Source: JANNMJ01 sp031397815 (lineage in GTDB: Bacteria > Bacteroidota > Bacteroidia > Cytophagales > Hymenobacteraceae). Taken from it: a stretch of DNA of 40,307 nucleotides. Position 1 is the first letter of the stretch. Every line of letters begins with the position of its first letter. Positions 21,297 through 29,825 of the stretch are shown in pieces. A program made the translations under genes and the position numbers. Below the pieces are notes generated by a model that saw nothing but the letters and a program-made list of their open reading frames with translations, ran no database searches and was not told the origin of the DNA. Location: the NCBI GenBank assembly GCA_031397815.1, contig JANNMJ010000161.1:1-40307 (forward strand), written 5' to 3'.

Positions 21297-24083
21297 ATGC
21301 AGCTTCGTTTCTCCCTGAACTACCGCGCCGAGTACGGGCAAGTGCTGGTCGTGTGCGGCTCCGCTCCCGAGCTAGGAGCTTGGGACGTGCTTCGGGCCCC
21401 GACGATGCGCGTCGTGGCCGGTGACGCCGATTGGCTCCTATCCGTGGAAGTGCCCGATGCGGCCGCCCTCCTCACCTACAAATACGCCCTGCGCGACGAG
21501 CGCACCGGCGAGATTCACTGGGAATGGGGCCCCGACCGCACCCTCGCGCTGGAGCCGCGCCGCTTCCGGACGATGGATTTATTCGACGCGTGGCGCCCGA
21601 CGCAGGAGGCCGATAACGTGCTGCTGTCGGCGGCGTTCACGAAGGCGCTGATGCGCCGGACGCCCGCTGGCGCACCCGTGTCGGGCACCGAAAAAACGCC
21701 TGCCGCTGCCGGAAAAGGCGCGGCGCGTAAAGCCGTCGCCCGCGCGTTGGTGCGCTTGCAGCTCACGGCGCCCCGCGTGCCCGCCGAGCTGATTCTGGCC
21801 GTCAGCGGCTCCGATGCGGCCCTTGGCGCGTGGGACGAAGCCAAGCCCGTGCTCCTCGACAGCAGCGAATACCCGCGCTGGACGACCGAGCTGGCCCTCG
21901 CCGACCCCACGCAGGCCGTTCAGTACAAATACGGCCTCTACGACCCCGCGCAGAAGCGCATCGTGGGCTGGGAAACGGGCGCCAACCGCACGTTCGGCCC
22001 CTTCCCTACTCCCGCTGAAGGCCAGCCGACCTTGACCGTCCGGACGGACGAGTACTTCCGGCACCCCGGCGGGCCGTGGCGCGGCGCAGGCGTGGCAGTG
22101 CCGGTTTTCGCGCTGCGGAGCCGCAAAGGCAGCGGCGTCGGCGAGTTTCCGGATATCAAGCTGCTCGTGGATTGGGCGGTGCAGGCGGGGCTGAAGCTCG
22201 TGCAGGTGCTGCCGATTAACGACACCGTCGCGAGCCATACGTGGCAGGATTCTTACCCGTACGCGGCCGTTTCGGTCTATGCCCTTCACCCCATCTACCT
22301 GAATTTGCAGGCGATGGGCACCCTCAAGGACAAAGAGGCGCAAGCCGCCGTGGACCGTGAGCGCGAGCGCCTGAACGCGCTCGAAACCGTGGATTACGAG
22401 GACGTGATGGAAGTGAAAGCCCGCTTCTTCAAAGACCTCTACGACCAAGACCGCGACGTTTTCCTCGCCGACCCCGAGTTTCAGGCGTTTTTCCGCGAGC
22501 AGAAGCATTGGCTGGTGCCGTACGCGGCGTTCTCGGCCCTGCGCGACCGTTACCAGACGCCCGATTTCCGCGAATGGGGCGAGTGGGCGACGGCCACCGA
22601 CGAGATGCTCGAAAAGCTGACCTCGCCGGAGGCGCCGGATTACGACGATTTCGCCGTCCATTATTTTCAGCAGTACCACCTCGACAAGCAGCTTCTGGAT
22701 GCCACGCGCTATGCCCGCTCGAAGGGCGTGGCGCTCAAAGGCGACTTGCCCATCGGCATCTTCCGCCATTCGGTGGAAGCGTGGCGGCAGCCGGAGCTGT
22801 TCAATATGGAAGCTCAGGCGGGGGCGCCGCCCGATGATTTCTCGGTGACCGGCCAGAACTGGCGCTTCCCGACGTACAACTGGGGCAAGATGGCCGAAGA
22901 CAATTACGCGTGGTGGCGCGGGCGGCTGACGCAGCTCTCGCGCTATTTCGACGCGCTGCGCATCGACCATATCCTCGGCTTCTTCCGCATCTGGGAGATT
23001 CAGGGCGATTCGGTGGAAGGGCTGTTGGGGCACTTCTCGCCGTCGCTCCCGCTCCCCGTCAACGACCTGCGCCGTCAGCTCGGCTGGTTCGACCCGAAGC
23101 GGATGGCGGAGCCGTATATCCGGTGGCATATGCTGACGGATATCTTCAACACGCAGGCTGAGGCCGTCCGGAAGGAATTCCTCGACGATTACGCGTATGG
23201 GCAGTTTAGCCTGAAGCCGGGGCTGCGTAGCCAACGCGAGATTGAGACCTACATCGCCAGCAAAATCGAGCAGGAACCCGCCCGCGCCGACCACTGGGCG
23301 TGGGTCCGGACGGGCCTGTTCAAGCTCGTCAACGAAGTGCTGTTCTTGGAAGCGCCGCTCTCGAACGGCGAGGCGTTCGACCCGCGCATCACGATGGACC
23401 AGACGTACTCGTTCCGCGAGCTGGATTACGAGACCCGTCGGAAGCTGCAAGACATCTACACCGACTACTTCTACCGCCGGCACGAGGAATTCTGGAAAGC
23501 CCAAGGCCTCATCAAGCTGCCGGTGATGAAGAACGCCACCGATATGCTCATCTGCGGCGAAGACCTCGGAATGGTGCCCGCGTGCGTGCCGCCGGTGATG
23601 AAGGAAACGGGTATTCTGGGCCTCAACATCCAGCGGATGCCGGGCCAGCCGGGCATCGAGTTCTTCCACCCCACGGATGCGGCGTACCTGTCGGTCGTCA
23701 GCCCCAGCTCCCACGATATGAGCACCGTGCGCGGCTGGTGGGAAGAAGACCGCGCCGCGACGCAGCGGTTCTACAACGTGATGCTCGGGCACGGCGGCGA
23801 TGCGCCGTTCTACTGTGAGCCGTGGGTAGCGCGTGATGTCGTGGTGCAGCACCTCTACTCGCCCGCGATGTGGGCCATCTTCCCGATTCAGGATTTGGTG
23901 GCGATGGACGGCAGCATCCGTCGCGTCAACCCCGCCGACGAGCAAATCAACGTGCCCGCCAACCCGACGCACTACTGGCGCTACCGCTTCCACATCCCCC
24001 TCGAAGACCTCCCGAAAGCCGAGGACTTCACCCGTAACCTGCGCAAGCTGGTCCGCGAAGCCGGGCGGGAGACGGTGAGCTAA
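21297..24083 (+). CDS. malQ: 4-alpha-glucanotransferase with two CBM20 domains (DPE2-like)
   Basis: A 928-residue GH77 disproportionating enzyme. Two starch-binding CBM20 domains open the protein (about 1-105 and 145-250), with GSAPELGAWDVLRAPTM and SGSDAALGAWDEAKPVLL as their recognisable strands. The GH77 domain follows from about 265. Catalytic residues are Asp557 (DALRIDHILGFFRIWEI), Glu755 (ICGEDLGMVP) and Asp807 (SSHDMSTVRGWW). The domain plan matches plant DPE2 and its bacterial relatives, which act on maltose and heteroglycans or glycogen. The start at 21297 excludes a 25-codon extension lying in the structured leader. It ends before a strong terminator and a 21-bp repeat array. Confidence 0.95.
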   Translation: MQLRFSLNYRAEYGQVLVVCGSAPELGAWDVLRAPTMRVVAGDADWLLSVEVPDAAALLTYKYALRDERTGEIHWEWGPDRTLALEPRRFRTMDLFDAWRPTQEADNVLLSAAFTKALMRRTPAGAPVSGTEKTPAAAGKGAARKAVARALVRLQLTAPRVPAELILAVSGSDAALGAWDEAKPVLLDSSEYPRWTTELALADPTQAVQYKYGLYDPAQKRIVGWETGANRTFGPFPTPAEGQPTLTVRTDEYFRHPGGPWRGAGVAVPVFALRSRKGSGVGEFPDIKLLVDWAVQAGLKLVQVLPINDTVASHTWQDSYPYAAVSVYALHPIYLNLQAMGTLKDKEAQAAVDRERERLNALETVDYEDVMEVKARFFKDLYDQDRDVFLADPEFQAFFREQKHWLVPYAAFSALRDRYQTPDFREWGEWATATDEMLEKLTSPEAPDYDDFAVHYFQQYHLDKQLLDATRYARSKGVALKGDLPIGIFRHSVEAWRQPELFNMEAQAGAPPDDFSVTGQNWRFPTYNWGKMAEDNYAWWRGRLTQLSRYFDALRIDHILGFFRIWEIQGDSVEGLLGHFSPSLPLPVNDLRRQLGWFDPKRMAEPYIRWHMLTDIFNTQAEAVRKEFLDDYAYGQFSLKPGLRSQREIETYIASKIEQEPARADHWAWVRTGLFKLVNEVLFLEAPLSNGEAFDPRITMDQTYSFRELDYETRRKLQDIYTDYFYRRHEEFWKAQGLIKLPVMKNATDMLICGEDLGMVPACVPPVMKETGILGLNIQRMPGQPGIEFFHPTDAAYLSVVSPSSHDMSTVRGWWEEDRAATQRFYNVMLGHGGDAPFYCEPWVARDVVVQHLYSPAMWAIFPIQDLVAMDGSIRRVNPADEQINVPANPTHYWRYRFHIPLEDLPKAEDFTRNLRKLVREAGRETVS

Positions 24084-24115
24084 CGGCTCCTCTTACGCTG
24101 ATTCTTGAACATCAG

Positions 24116-24156
24116 ACCGCCCCGTCCGAAGCTGCTTCGGGCGGGGCGGTTTGGCT
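24116..24156 (+). terminator. Intrinsic terminator after malQ
   Basis: A 16-bp stem ACCGCCCCGTCCGAAG (24116-24131) / CTTCGGGCGGGGCGGT (24135-24150) with one wobble and a 3-base loop, followed by TTTGGCTTT. Confidence 0.85.
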
Positions 24157-24164
24157 TTGACAGG

Positions 24165-24590
24165 CTTACCAACGGCTTTGTTGGGCTTACCGGTCGCTTT
24201 GCTAGACTTACCGGGCGCTTTGCTAGGCTTACCGGAGACTTTGCTAGGCTTACCGGGGACTTTGCTAGGCTTACCGGGCGCTTTGCTAGACTTACCGGGC
24301 GCTTTGCTAGGCTTACCGGAGACTTTGTCGGACTTACCGGACGCTTTGCTAGGCTTACCGGAGACTTTGCTAGGCTTACCGGGCGTCTTATCCCACTTAC
24401 CGGAGACTTTACCCCACTTACCGGGCGCCTTACCCCACTTACCGGAGACTTTACACGGCTTACCGAGCGCCTTACCCCACTTACCGGAGACTTTACACGG
24501 CTTACCGGGCGTCTTACACGGCTTACCGGGGATTTTACACGGCTTACCGGGCGCCTTAAACGGCTTACCGGGCGCTTTACACGGCTTACC
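24165..24590. repeat. 21-bp tandem array, 20 units plus a partial
   Basis: Every unit begins CTTACC, at 24165 and then every 21 bases to 24585, with no insertion or deletion across 420 bp. After CTTACC most units read either GGGCGCTTT or GGAGACTTT. The last six or seven bases change from GCTAGG (units 2-10) to CCCCA or ACACGG (units 11-20). Units 11-16 alternate the two forms. All six reading frames stay largely open because 21 is a multiple of 3, giving heptad peptides such as SPVSLAK on the minus strand. The array fills the gap between convergent malQ and DUF3667 genes. There are no spacers, so it is not a CRISPR array. Confidence 0.95.
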
Positions 24591-24597
24591 GAAAAAT

Positions 24598-24667
24598 GTA
24601 GTAACGTCTCTCCGAGACGCGTGTCGTTCGGCGGCAATTGCAACGCGTCTCGGAGAGACGCTGCTAC
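24598..24667. repeat. Long imperfect palindrome beside the 21-bp array
   Basis: 25-base arms at 24598-24622 and 24643-24667 pair with two mismatches around a 20-base loop. The core of the arm is GTCTCTCCGAGACGCGT. The outer half of the right arm, CGGAGAGACGCTGCTAC, recurs at 25782-25798, where it covers the stop codon of the SusC-like gene. It lies 1 bp before the DUF3667 stop codon and could serve as a bidirectional terminator, though it lacks a T-run. Confidence 0.8.
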
Positions 24668-24668
24668 G

Positions 24669-25739
24669 TTAAAACACTACCACACTCATCGCCAACACGC
24701 CCAGCGTGACCACCATCAGAATCCCCACATAACCCGTAAATAGCAGCGAGCCTTTCCAGAGCGTGCGCCCGTAGGTTTGGCCCGAATACCGCCGCAGCGC
24801 CAGTACCCAGTAGACCCACATCGCTAGTATCGGCACGATAGGCGGGATTTTTATTGATGCCGGCAGTACCAGACTGATCAGCAACAGGACGCTCAGGAAC
24901 AGGAAGAAGAAGGAGTGCAGGTTGATCGAGAAGATGAGATTCTGCACGTACAGCGGCCGTTGGCGGCGGTAGAACAGCTTGAGCAGCAGCGCAAAGACCG
25001 GCATCAGGAAAAACATCCCCAATGACAGGTTCTTGACGAACTGATGCTGCAAAACTTCCTTCTTGGTGCTGAGCCGGGCGCTTTGGCGGTAAGCGCGACG
25101 TTTCCAGAAAGTAGGCTCATCGCCGCGCGCCCGAATCAGGGAGTCGAGGAAGGCGTCGCTGCCGTTGGCGATTTTCTCCATCAGCGGCTTATTGGAGAAA
25201 TCGCCCGACTTGAGGGAGAGCATCCGAAAATCGCCGGTGACCTTGACGGGTGCGCCGCTGTGGGCACGGGCGTACTCGATGCTATCGCGCACGGCTTTTA
25301 GCGCTTCGGGCAGGCTCTGCGGTTCGGATGATTTCTCAGTGGCGGCGGCTGGGGTGGGCGGGGTTTTGCGCGCGGCAGTGGTATCGATCTGCACGAGCGG
25401 CTTGCCGCCGAATATCTCGTGGTCGGCGCCCTTTCCCAATAGAAAAAAGAAGGCGATGGAGAGCAGCACGTACAGCCGCACGGGCGGCACGAACCGCGCC
25501 CGTCGCCCTTCGAGGAAATCGACCGTCAGCTTGCCGGGGCTGAAGATCAGCTCGCGGAAGGTGCTCCAGACTTTCGAGTCGAAATGAAAAAACCCTTCAA
25601 CCGCTTCCTCCACGACGTGCCCGAACGTCACGTTCACGTCGTGATTCGGTTGGCCGCAGGTGGGGCAGAAATTTTCGCCCGCGCTCAAATCGGTTTGGCA
25701 ATTCGGGCAGACGGGCAGCTTAGCGGCGTGGGCAGACAT
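24669..25739 (-). CDS. DUF3667 family membrane protein
   Basis: A 356-residue protein starting at the ATG at 25739 (MSAHAAKLPVCPNC); the upstream extension of the frame is low-quality sequence overlapping the SusC-like gene. A zinc ribbon (Cys11, Cys14, Cys25, Cys28 in CPNC and CPTC) is followed by GHVVEEAVEGFFHFDSKVWSTFRELIFSPGK-type family sequence, then several membrane segments (one near 95-112, the others in the C-terminal 120 residues). The DUF3667 family is common in Bacteroidota; function unknown. It follows the SusC-like gene by 55 bp on the same strand and could be co-transcribed. Confidence 0.85.
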   Translation of the reverse strand: MSAHAAKLPVCPNCQTDLSAGENFCPTCGQPNHDVNVTFGHVVEEAVEGFFHFDSKVWSTFRELIFSPGKLTVDFLEGRRARFVPPVRLYVLLSIAFFFLLGKGADHEIFGGKPLVQIDTTAARKTPPTPAAATEKSSEPQSLPEALKAVRDSIEYARAHSGAPVKVTGDFRMLSLKSGDFSNKPLMEKIANGSDAFLDSLIRARGDEPTFWKRRAYRQSARLSTKKEVLQHQFVKNLSLGMFFLMPVFALLLKLFYRRQRPLYVQNLIFSINLHSFFFLFLSVLLLISLVLPASIKIPPIVPILAMWVYWVLALRRYSGQTYGRTLWKGSLLFTGYVGILMVVTLGVLAMSVVVF

Positions 25740-25781
25740 CAGACGAGCGACGGGTTGAATGGGTCGGCGGTCACAAAGGTG

Positions 25782-25798
25782 CGGAGAGACGCTGCTAC
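25782..25798. repeat. Dispersed repeat copy at SusC-like stop codon
   Basis: CGGAGAGACGCTGCTAC is identical to the outer part of the right arm of the palindrome at 24598-24667. The stop codon of the SusC-like gene (25795-25797) falls inside it. Confidence 0.8.
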
Positions 25799-28674
25799 AG
25801 CGTAGCCCGCACGCCGAGCTGGAAGGTGCGCGCGACGGGGTACGCGCCGTTGTCGTGCCCGGCCCACGCACCGGTGGCGCCGGTAGTACTCACATTCGGG
25901 TCGAACCCTTTGTAGGGGCCAACGACGAGCAGGTTCAGCCCGCCCATCCAGACTGTGAACTTGCGGTTCTTCTCCAGATTATTCCAAACCTCAAAGCTCA
26001 CGATGGCCTGCGTGAGCCGCACGTGCGACCCGCTCGAAAGCACCCGCTCGCTGAAGAGCGCCGATTGCTGCGCCCCGTTGATGCCCGGCACCTCAGAATC
26101 AGGGTTTTGGGCCGACCAATAATCGCGCGCCTCCGTTGAGGAGTTGGTGTTGCCGGTGGGCACATCGAGCAGCAGCCGGGAGTAGGTGAAGACCTGATAC
26201 CCGAACATTCCATCAATCTGGATATCGGCGCTCCAGCGGCCTTTGCTCAGGTTTTGCGTCAGGCTCACGAGCTGGCGCGGCAGGCCGCTGCCGAGGTATG
26301 TGGCATCGCCGGGGGTACTGGCGACGCCGTCGCCGTTGCGGTCAACGTAACGAATCCACCCCGCTAATGGAGTGCCGACGGGGTACACGCCCTGCTGCTG
26401 ATAGCCGTAAAACGCGCTCAGCGGCTGCCCCGCTACTTGCGGCTGGCCAAAGAGGGTTTGGTTCTTATTCACGCCGCCGTCGTTCAGAACGCGGTTTTGG
26501 TTGAGCGATACGGCAAGGGTGGTGCGGCCCGAAACACGTCCCCCCCACCAATCGCGCGTGATGGCCATTTCCAGCCCCCGGTTACGCACCTCCTGATCGG
26601 CACGTATGAAGAGCGTGTAATACGGGTCCGTGCCGCCAGGAATTAACGCACCCACCGCGCTCTGGCTATAAGAATGCCGCGAGTAGGCCGTCAGGCTGCC
26701 GCGCCAATTCGCAGCCCATTCCAGCCGGCTGCCGACTTCGACCTGATCGACATAAACCCCACGCGCGCCCGTCAGATTGCCCGCCACTGAGCCAATACCG
26801 CTGACGAACTGCGGGGAATACGCCGGGATCTGCACCGAGGCATACTGCCCCAGATTAGCCGCCCCCGTTCGGCCCGCGCCCACCCAAAACACTAGGTCTT
26901 TCAGCACGGATTTGCTCGCGAAGTCGCTCGTTTTCCCTACCTCCCATTTCAGCTGCGCGTTGGGGTAGACGTTCGCCTGGATTGGGCCGTCGAACGGGGC
27001 AGGGTCGGTGCTGAGGCGGAAGCCTACTTCGGCTGTAAGGCCTTTGTGCCACGCATAGCTGGCAAAGAATCCGGGAGTTGAAAGGGCGATGGTTCGCGAG
27101 CTACTACTTTCCGGCAGATAATTGTAAGGGAACGAAGGAGCCGGAATCCGCTGGCTATTGACTTCGCGGTCGACCTTCTGCCATAGCAGGCTGGCTTCTA
27201 GCTCTAGATTATCGTAGTTCCCTACTGCCCGCTGCCATACCAAATCCACTCCGAGCGTTTTGTTGGTACTGGTGGCGTCGGTGGTGCGGTCTGGGAGAAT
27301 GGGGCGTAAGAAAGCGTTTCCGGTGTACTCGGGGCGGTAGGCCGTCAGGTCGGTGCGGGTGCGCTCGTAACCGGTGCGCACGGTTAGTTTCAGCTCCTCT
27401 GAAAAGGCGTATTGGGCAGTGCCCTGCGCGAGCAGCGTGCGGGTGCGGGGCGTTTGGTAGCTGTATTCGGCGAGCATCACGGGGTTGGTGAAGCCGACCG
27501 AAAGATTGGGGATGATGCCCGTATTGCCCAGATTATAGCTCCCGTCGGCGTTGCGGACGGGCTGGGTGGGCGGCGCGTACAGCGCGCTGTTGATGACGCC
27601 ATCCGCCATGCGGCGCTCGTCGGATTGGCTGCCGAGGGCGGTCGCGCGGAGCGTCAGTCGGTTACCCAATAGCCGTTGCTCGGCCGTCGCCCGCCCCGTG
27701 AATCGCCGCAGGTTCGACTCTTTTACCACCCCATCCTGCCGCAAATAATCGGCACTGACGGTGTAGATCGGCCCACGTTTCGAGCGGCCATCGAGCGCCA
27801 CGTAATGCTGCTGCGTGAGCGCCGTGCGGAAGATTTCGCGCTGCCAATCAGTAGGAGTATCCACGGAACCGGGCGTAACATCTTGATACACGCCATTCGT
27901 TTTTGCTTCCTGATAGATACCCGCGTAATCAGCCGCATCGAGCAGCTCATACCGCCGCCGCACTTGCTGCACCCCGAGATGAGCGGCATAGCGCACCCGA
28001 AACTTGCCACTATCGGGATTAATGTAGTTGAGACCCCGCCGCGTAGTTAGTACCACCACACCATTGGCACCTTGGCTGCCGTAGCGCGCCGTGGCCGCCG
28101 CTCCACTCAACACTTCCACCTGTTCAATGTCCTCAGAAGACAACGCAAGCAGCGGGTTTGGCATCGGCCCGGCTATTCCCGCAATATCAGCGGATATTCC
28201 CGGCCCCAGATTCCCCGTAAAAACCGGGAAACCATCCAGAATATAAAGCGGCTCCGGATTGCCGAAAGCACTGGTAGCCCCCCGAATCCGGACGGCCGCC
28301 CACGCGCCCGGCACCCCTGAGTAAGGCGTTACCTGCACGCCCGGTATCGCCCGCAGCTGCTCCTGTAGGTTGAGCGCGGGAGTGAGCTTGCGGTCAACAA
28401 GCGCACCGGTGTACTTACTGCTTATGTGGGCATAAGCGGTCGGTGACAAGGAAGGTGTAGCGGCGTAAGAGTTATAAATGACAAGAGCTGGAACGCGCAC
28501 CTGTTCCGGCCCGTCCACTGACAACGACGACGGCACACCCGCAGGCGCACCCACCAAACTGGCCTCCGCCGCTGCCAACGGCGTTTGGGCGTAGCTGCTC
28601 AGCGGCAGCAAAGCACTTAGCACGAACACGGCGCCCCACTGACGGGCGGCGCCTTTCGGAGTAGAAAAAGTCAT
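25795..28674 (-). CDS. SusC/RagA-like TonB-linked outer membrane receptor
   Basis: A 959-residue TonB-dependent transporter. The signal peptide (FVLSALLPLSSYAQ) starts from the ATG at 28674. A plug domain follows at about 95-220, with LNLQEQLRAIPGVQV, RIRGATSA, PLYILDGFPV and IEQVEVLSGAAATARYGSQG, then GANGVVVLTTRRG, all SusC/RagA-type signatures. The rest is a 22-strand-type barrel. Two features are unusual for SusC: no N-terminal carboxypeptidase-like beta-sandwich is visible before the plug, and no SusD partner gene is adjacent. The barrel ends with the segment FQLGVRATL. Substrate unknown. Confidence 0.92.
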   Translation of the reverse strand: MTFSTPKGAARQWGAVFVLSALLPLSSYAQTPLAAAEASLVGAPAGVPSSLSVDGPEQVRVPALVIYNSYAATPSLSPTAYAHISSKYTGALVDRKLTPALNLQEQLRAIPGVQVTPYSGVPGAWAAVRIRGATSAFGNPEPLYILDGFPVFTGNLGPGISADIAGIAGPMPNPLLALSSEDIEQVEVLSGAAATARYGSQGANGVVVLTTRRGLNYINPDSGKFRVRYAAHLGVQQVRRRYELLDAADYAGIYQEAKTNGVYQDVTPGSVDTPTDWQREIFRTALTQQHYVALDGRSKRGPIYTVSADYLRQDGVVKESNLRRFTGRATAEQRLLGNRLTLRATALGSQSDERRMADGVINSALYAPPTQPVRNADGSYNLGNTGIIPNLSVGFTNPVMLAEYSYQTPRTRTLLAQGTAQYAFSEELKLTVRTGYERTRTDLTAYRPEYTGNAFLRPILPDRTTDATSTNKTLGVDLVWQRAVGNYDNLELEASLLWQKVDREVNSQRIPAPSFPYNYLPESSSSRTIALSTPGFFASYAWHKGLTAEVGFRLSTDPAPFDGPIQANVYPNAQLKWEVGKTSDFASKSVLKDLVFWVGAGRTGAANLGQYASVQIPAYSPQFVSGIGSVAGNLTGARGVYVDQVEVGSRLEWAANWRGSLTAYSRHSYSQSAVGALIPGGTDPYYTLFIRADQEVRNRGLEMAITRDWWGGRVSGRTTLAVSLNQNRVLNDGGVNKNQTLFGQPQVAGQPLSAFYGYQQQGVYPVGTPLAGWIRYVDRNGDGVASTPGDATYLGSGLPRQLVSLTQNLSKGRWSADIQIDGMFGYQVFTYSRLLLDVPTGNTNSSTEARDYWSAQNPDSEVPGINGAQQSALFSERVLSSGSHVRLTQAIVSFEVWNNLEKNRKFTVWMGGLNLLVVGPYKGFDPNVSTTGATGAWAGHDNGAYPVARTFQLGVRATL

Positions 28675-28739
28675 CAACAGGAGAAGAGAAAAAGCTGTTT
28701 ACCTCGGCAAGTTAGGCCGGAGCGAGAGCCTGTCGCGCG

Positions 28740-29825
28740 TCACCGCCCGCGCTTCCAGATGAAGCCATCCAGCACGTAATGCGTGGCTTGCGGCACCGCC
28801 AGCAGCGGCACGAGCCACGTGAGCACCAGCGGGTGCGTGATGTGCGGCAGCGCCTGAAACCAGCCGAACACAGCCGCGTGCTCGCGCCAGACGAGGCCGT
28901 CCCAGAGGCCTTCTTCGAGCCACGCCAGCGCCACAATCAGACCTAGAAACCCCAGTACGGCGGGCCACAGCCGGAAGCGCGAAGCACGAACCGGCGCAAC
29001 CGTCGTCTGCCCCGCCCACACCAGCGCGAGGTACGGCACACCGTGCGCCACCACGTTGAGGAGCGTGAAAACCAAATCGGCATCGAACCAGACAATCCCG
29101 ACGAGCCACGACGCCGCCGTGCCCACCAGCAGCAGCGTGCGCGGCCAATTCAGCGGACGGCCTCGGCGGGCACTGCGGATTTCCTTCGCCAGATACAGCA
29201 CCCACAGCGCGGCGTAGAGGACGGTGAGCGCCAGCCGTCCGGCGGGCCAGTCGAGCTGCATAATATCGCCGGGGACGAACCAGTTGAACTGCCGGGGCGG
29301 CGCCAAATGCCACCACGCCAGCGGGTAAAGGGTGGCGGCATAAATAAGGATTTCATCGAGCCGCTTGCCCTGATTATCGGGTTCGTTATCAGGTTCACGC
29401 CGGTTGTAGAGCCGCAGAAAACCGTATTGCTGCCGCACGAAATGCCATACGGCCACGTACGCCAGCACCCGCCAAAACCCGCCCGCACCGGCCGCGCCGT
29501 ACACCGCCGCCCCCACGCCCCAGCACGCCAGCGGCACCACCACCAGCAGCGCGGTCAGGCGACGGCGCCGGTGCCGGTCGAGGTAAGTACGGAACAGAGT
29601 GCTGTAAACGTGCGCCACATCCACGAGCAGCACCAGCGCTACCCACGCGCCCAGCGGCACATCGCCGCCCCCGGTCCGGAGGCGGGCGGGCAGCAGCGCC
29701 ACCACCAGCAGCGCCACAAACGGCGGCGCCAGAATCAGCCAGCCATCGAAGCGGGCCGACTGAATCCACGGCTGAATCGAGGGCTGAATCGATTTTTGAA
29801 TCGAAGAAGAAGAGGCAGATTTCAC
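28740..29825 (-). CDS. His-rich polytopic membrane protein of unknown function
   Basis: A 361-residue integral membrane protein, about eight hydrophobic segments, no family recognised with certainty. Conserved-looking His residues sit in or next to membrane helices: DVAHVYSTLFRTYLDRH, VWHFVRQQYGFLR, VVAHGVPYLALV and a C-terminal LPHITHP then ATHYVLDGFIWKRGR. Such a pattern could bind metal or heme, but that is speculation. The N-terminal 20 residues are repetitive (IQKSIQPSIQPWIQS), encoded by a 12-base repeat at 29758-29805. I chose the GTG at 29825, whose GTGA overlaps the stop of the FAD protein; the open frame further upstream lies inside that gene. Translational coupling makes the two likely functional partners. 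Confidence 0.7.
   Translation of the reverse strand: MKSASSSSIQKSIQPSIQPWIQSARFDGWLILAPPFVALLVVALLPARLRTGGGDVPLGAWVALVLLVDVAHVYSTLFRTYLDRHRRRRLTALLVVVPLACWGVGAAVYGAAGAGGFWRVLAYVAVWHFVRQQYGFLRLYNRREPDNEPDNQGKRLDEILIYAATLYPLAWWHLAPPRQFNWFVPGDIMQLDWPAGRLALTVLYAALWVLYLAKEIRSARRGRPLNWPRTLLLVGTAASWLVGIVWFDADLVFTLLNVVAHGVPYLALVWAGQTTVAPVRASRFRLWPAVLGFLGLIVALAWLEEGLWDGLVWREHAAVFGWFQALPHITHPLVLTWLVPLLAVPQATHYVLDGFIWKRGR
29758..29805. repeat. 12-bp in-frame repeat at N-terminus of membrane gene
   Basis: Four 12-base units of the form GGCTGAATCGAG encode the repeated S-I-Q-K/P tetrapeptide just before the first membrane segment. Confidence 0.65.

Noticed and set aside
21579..23993. An 804-codon minus-strand ORF antisense to malQ
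   Set aside because: It is a complementary-strand shadow of a highly GC-rich gene; the composition (many Arg, His, Val) is typical of such shadows.
24165..24590. CRISPR array
   Set aside because: Units are contiguous 21-mers with no unique spacers, and no cas genes are nearby. The same holds for the arrays at 12565, 31681 and 36161.
24080..24743. Long ORFs on both strands through the 24-kb repeat array, including 187-, 212- and 173-codon frames
   Set aside because: A 21-bp period keeps any stop-free frame open. The frames are low complexity, overlap one another on both strands and have no gene-like start context.
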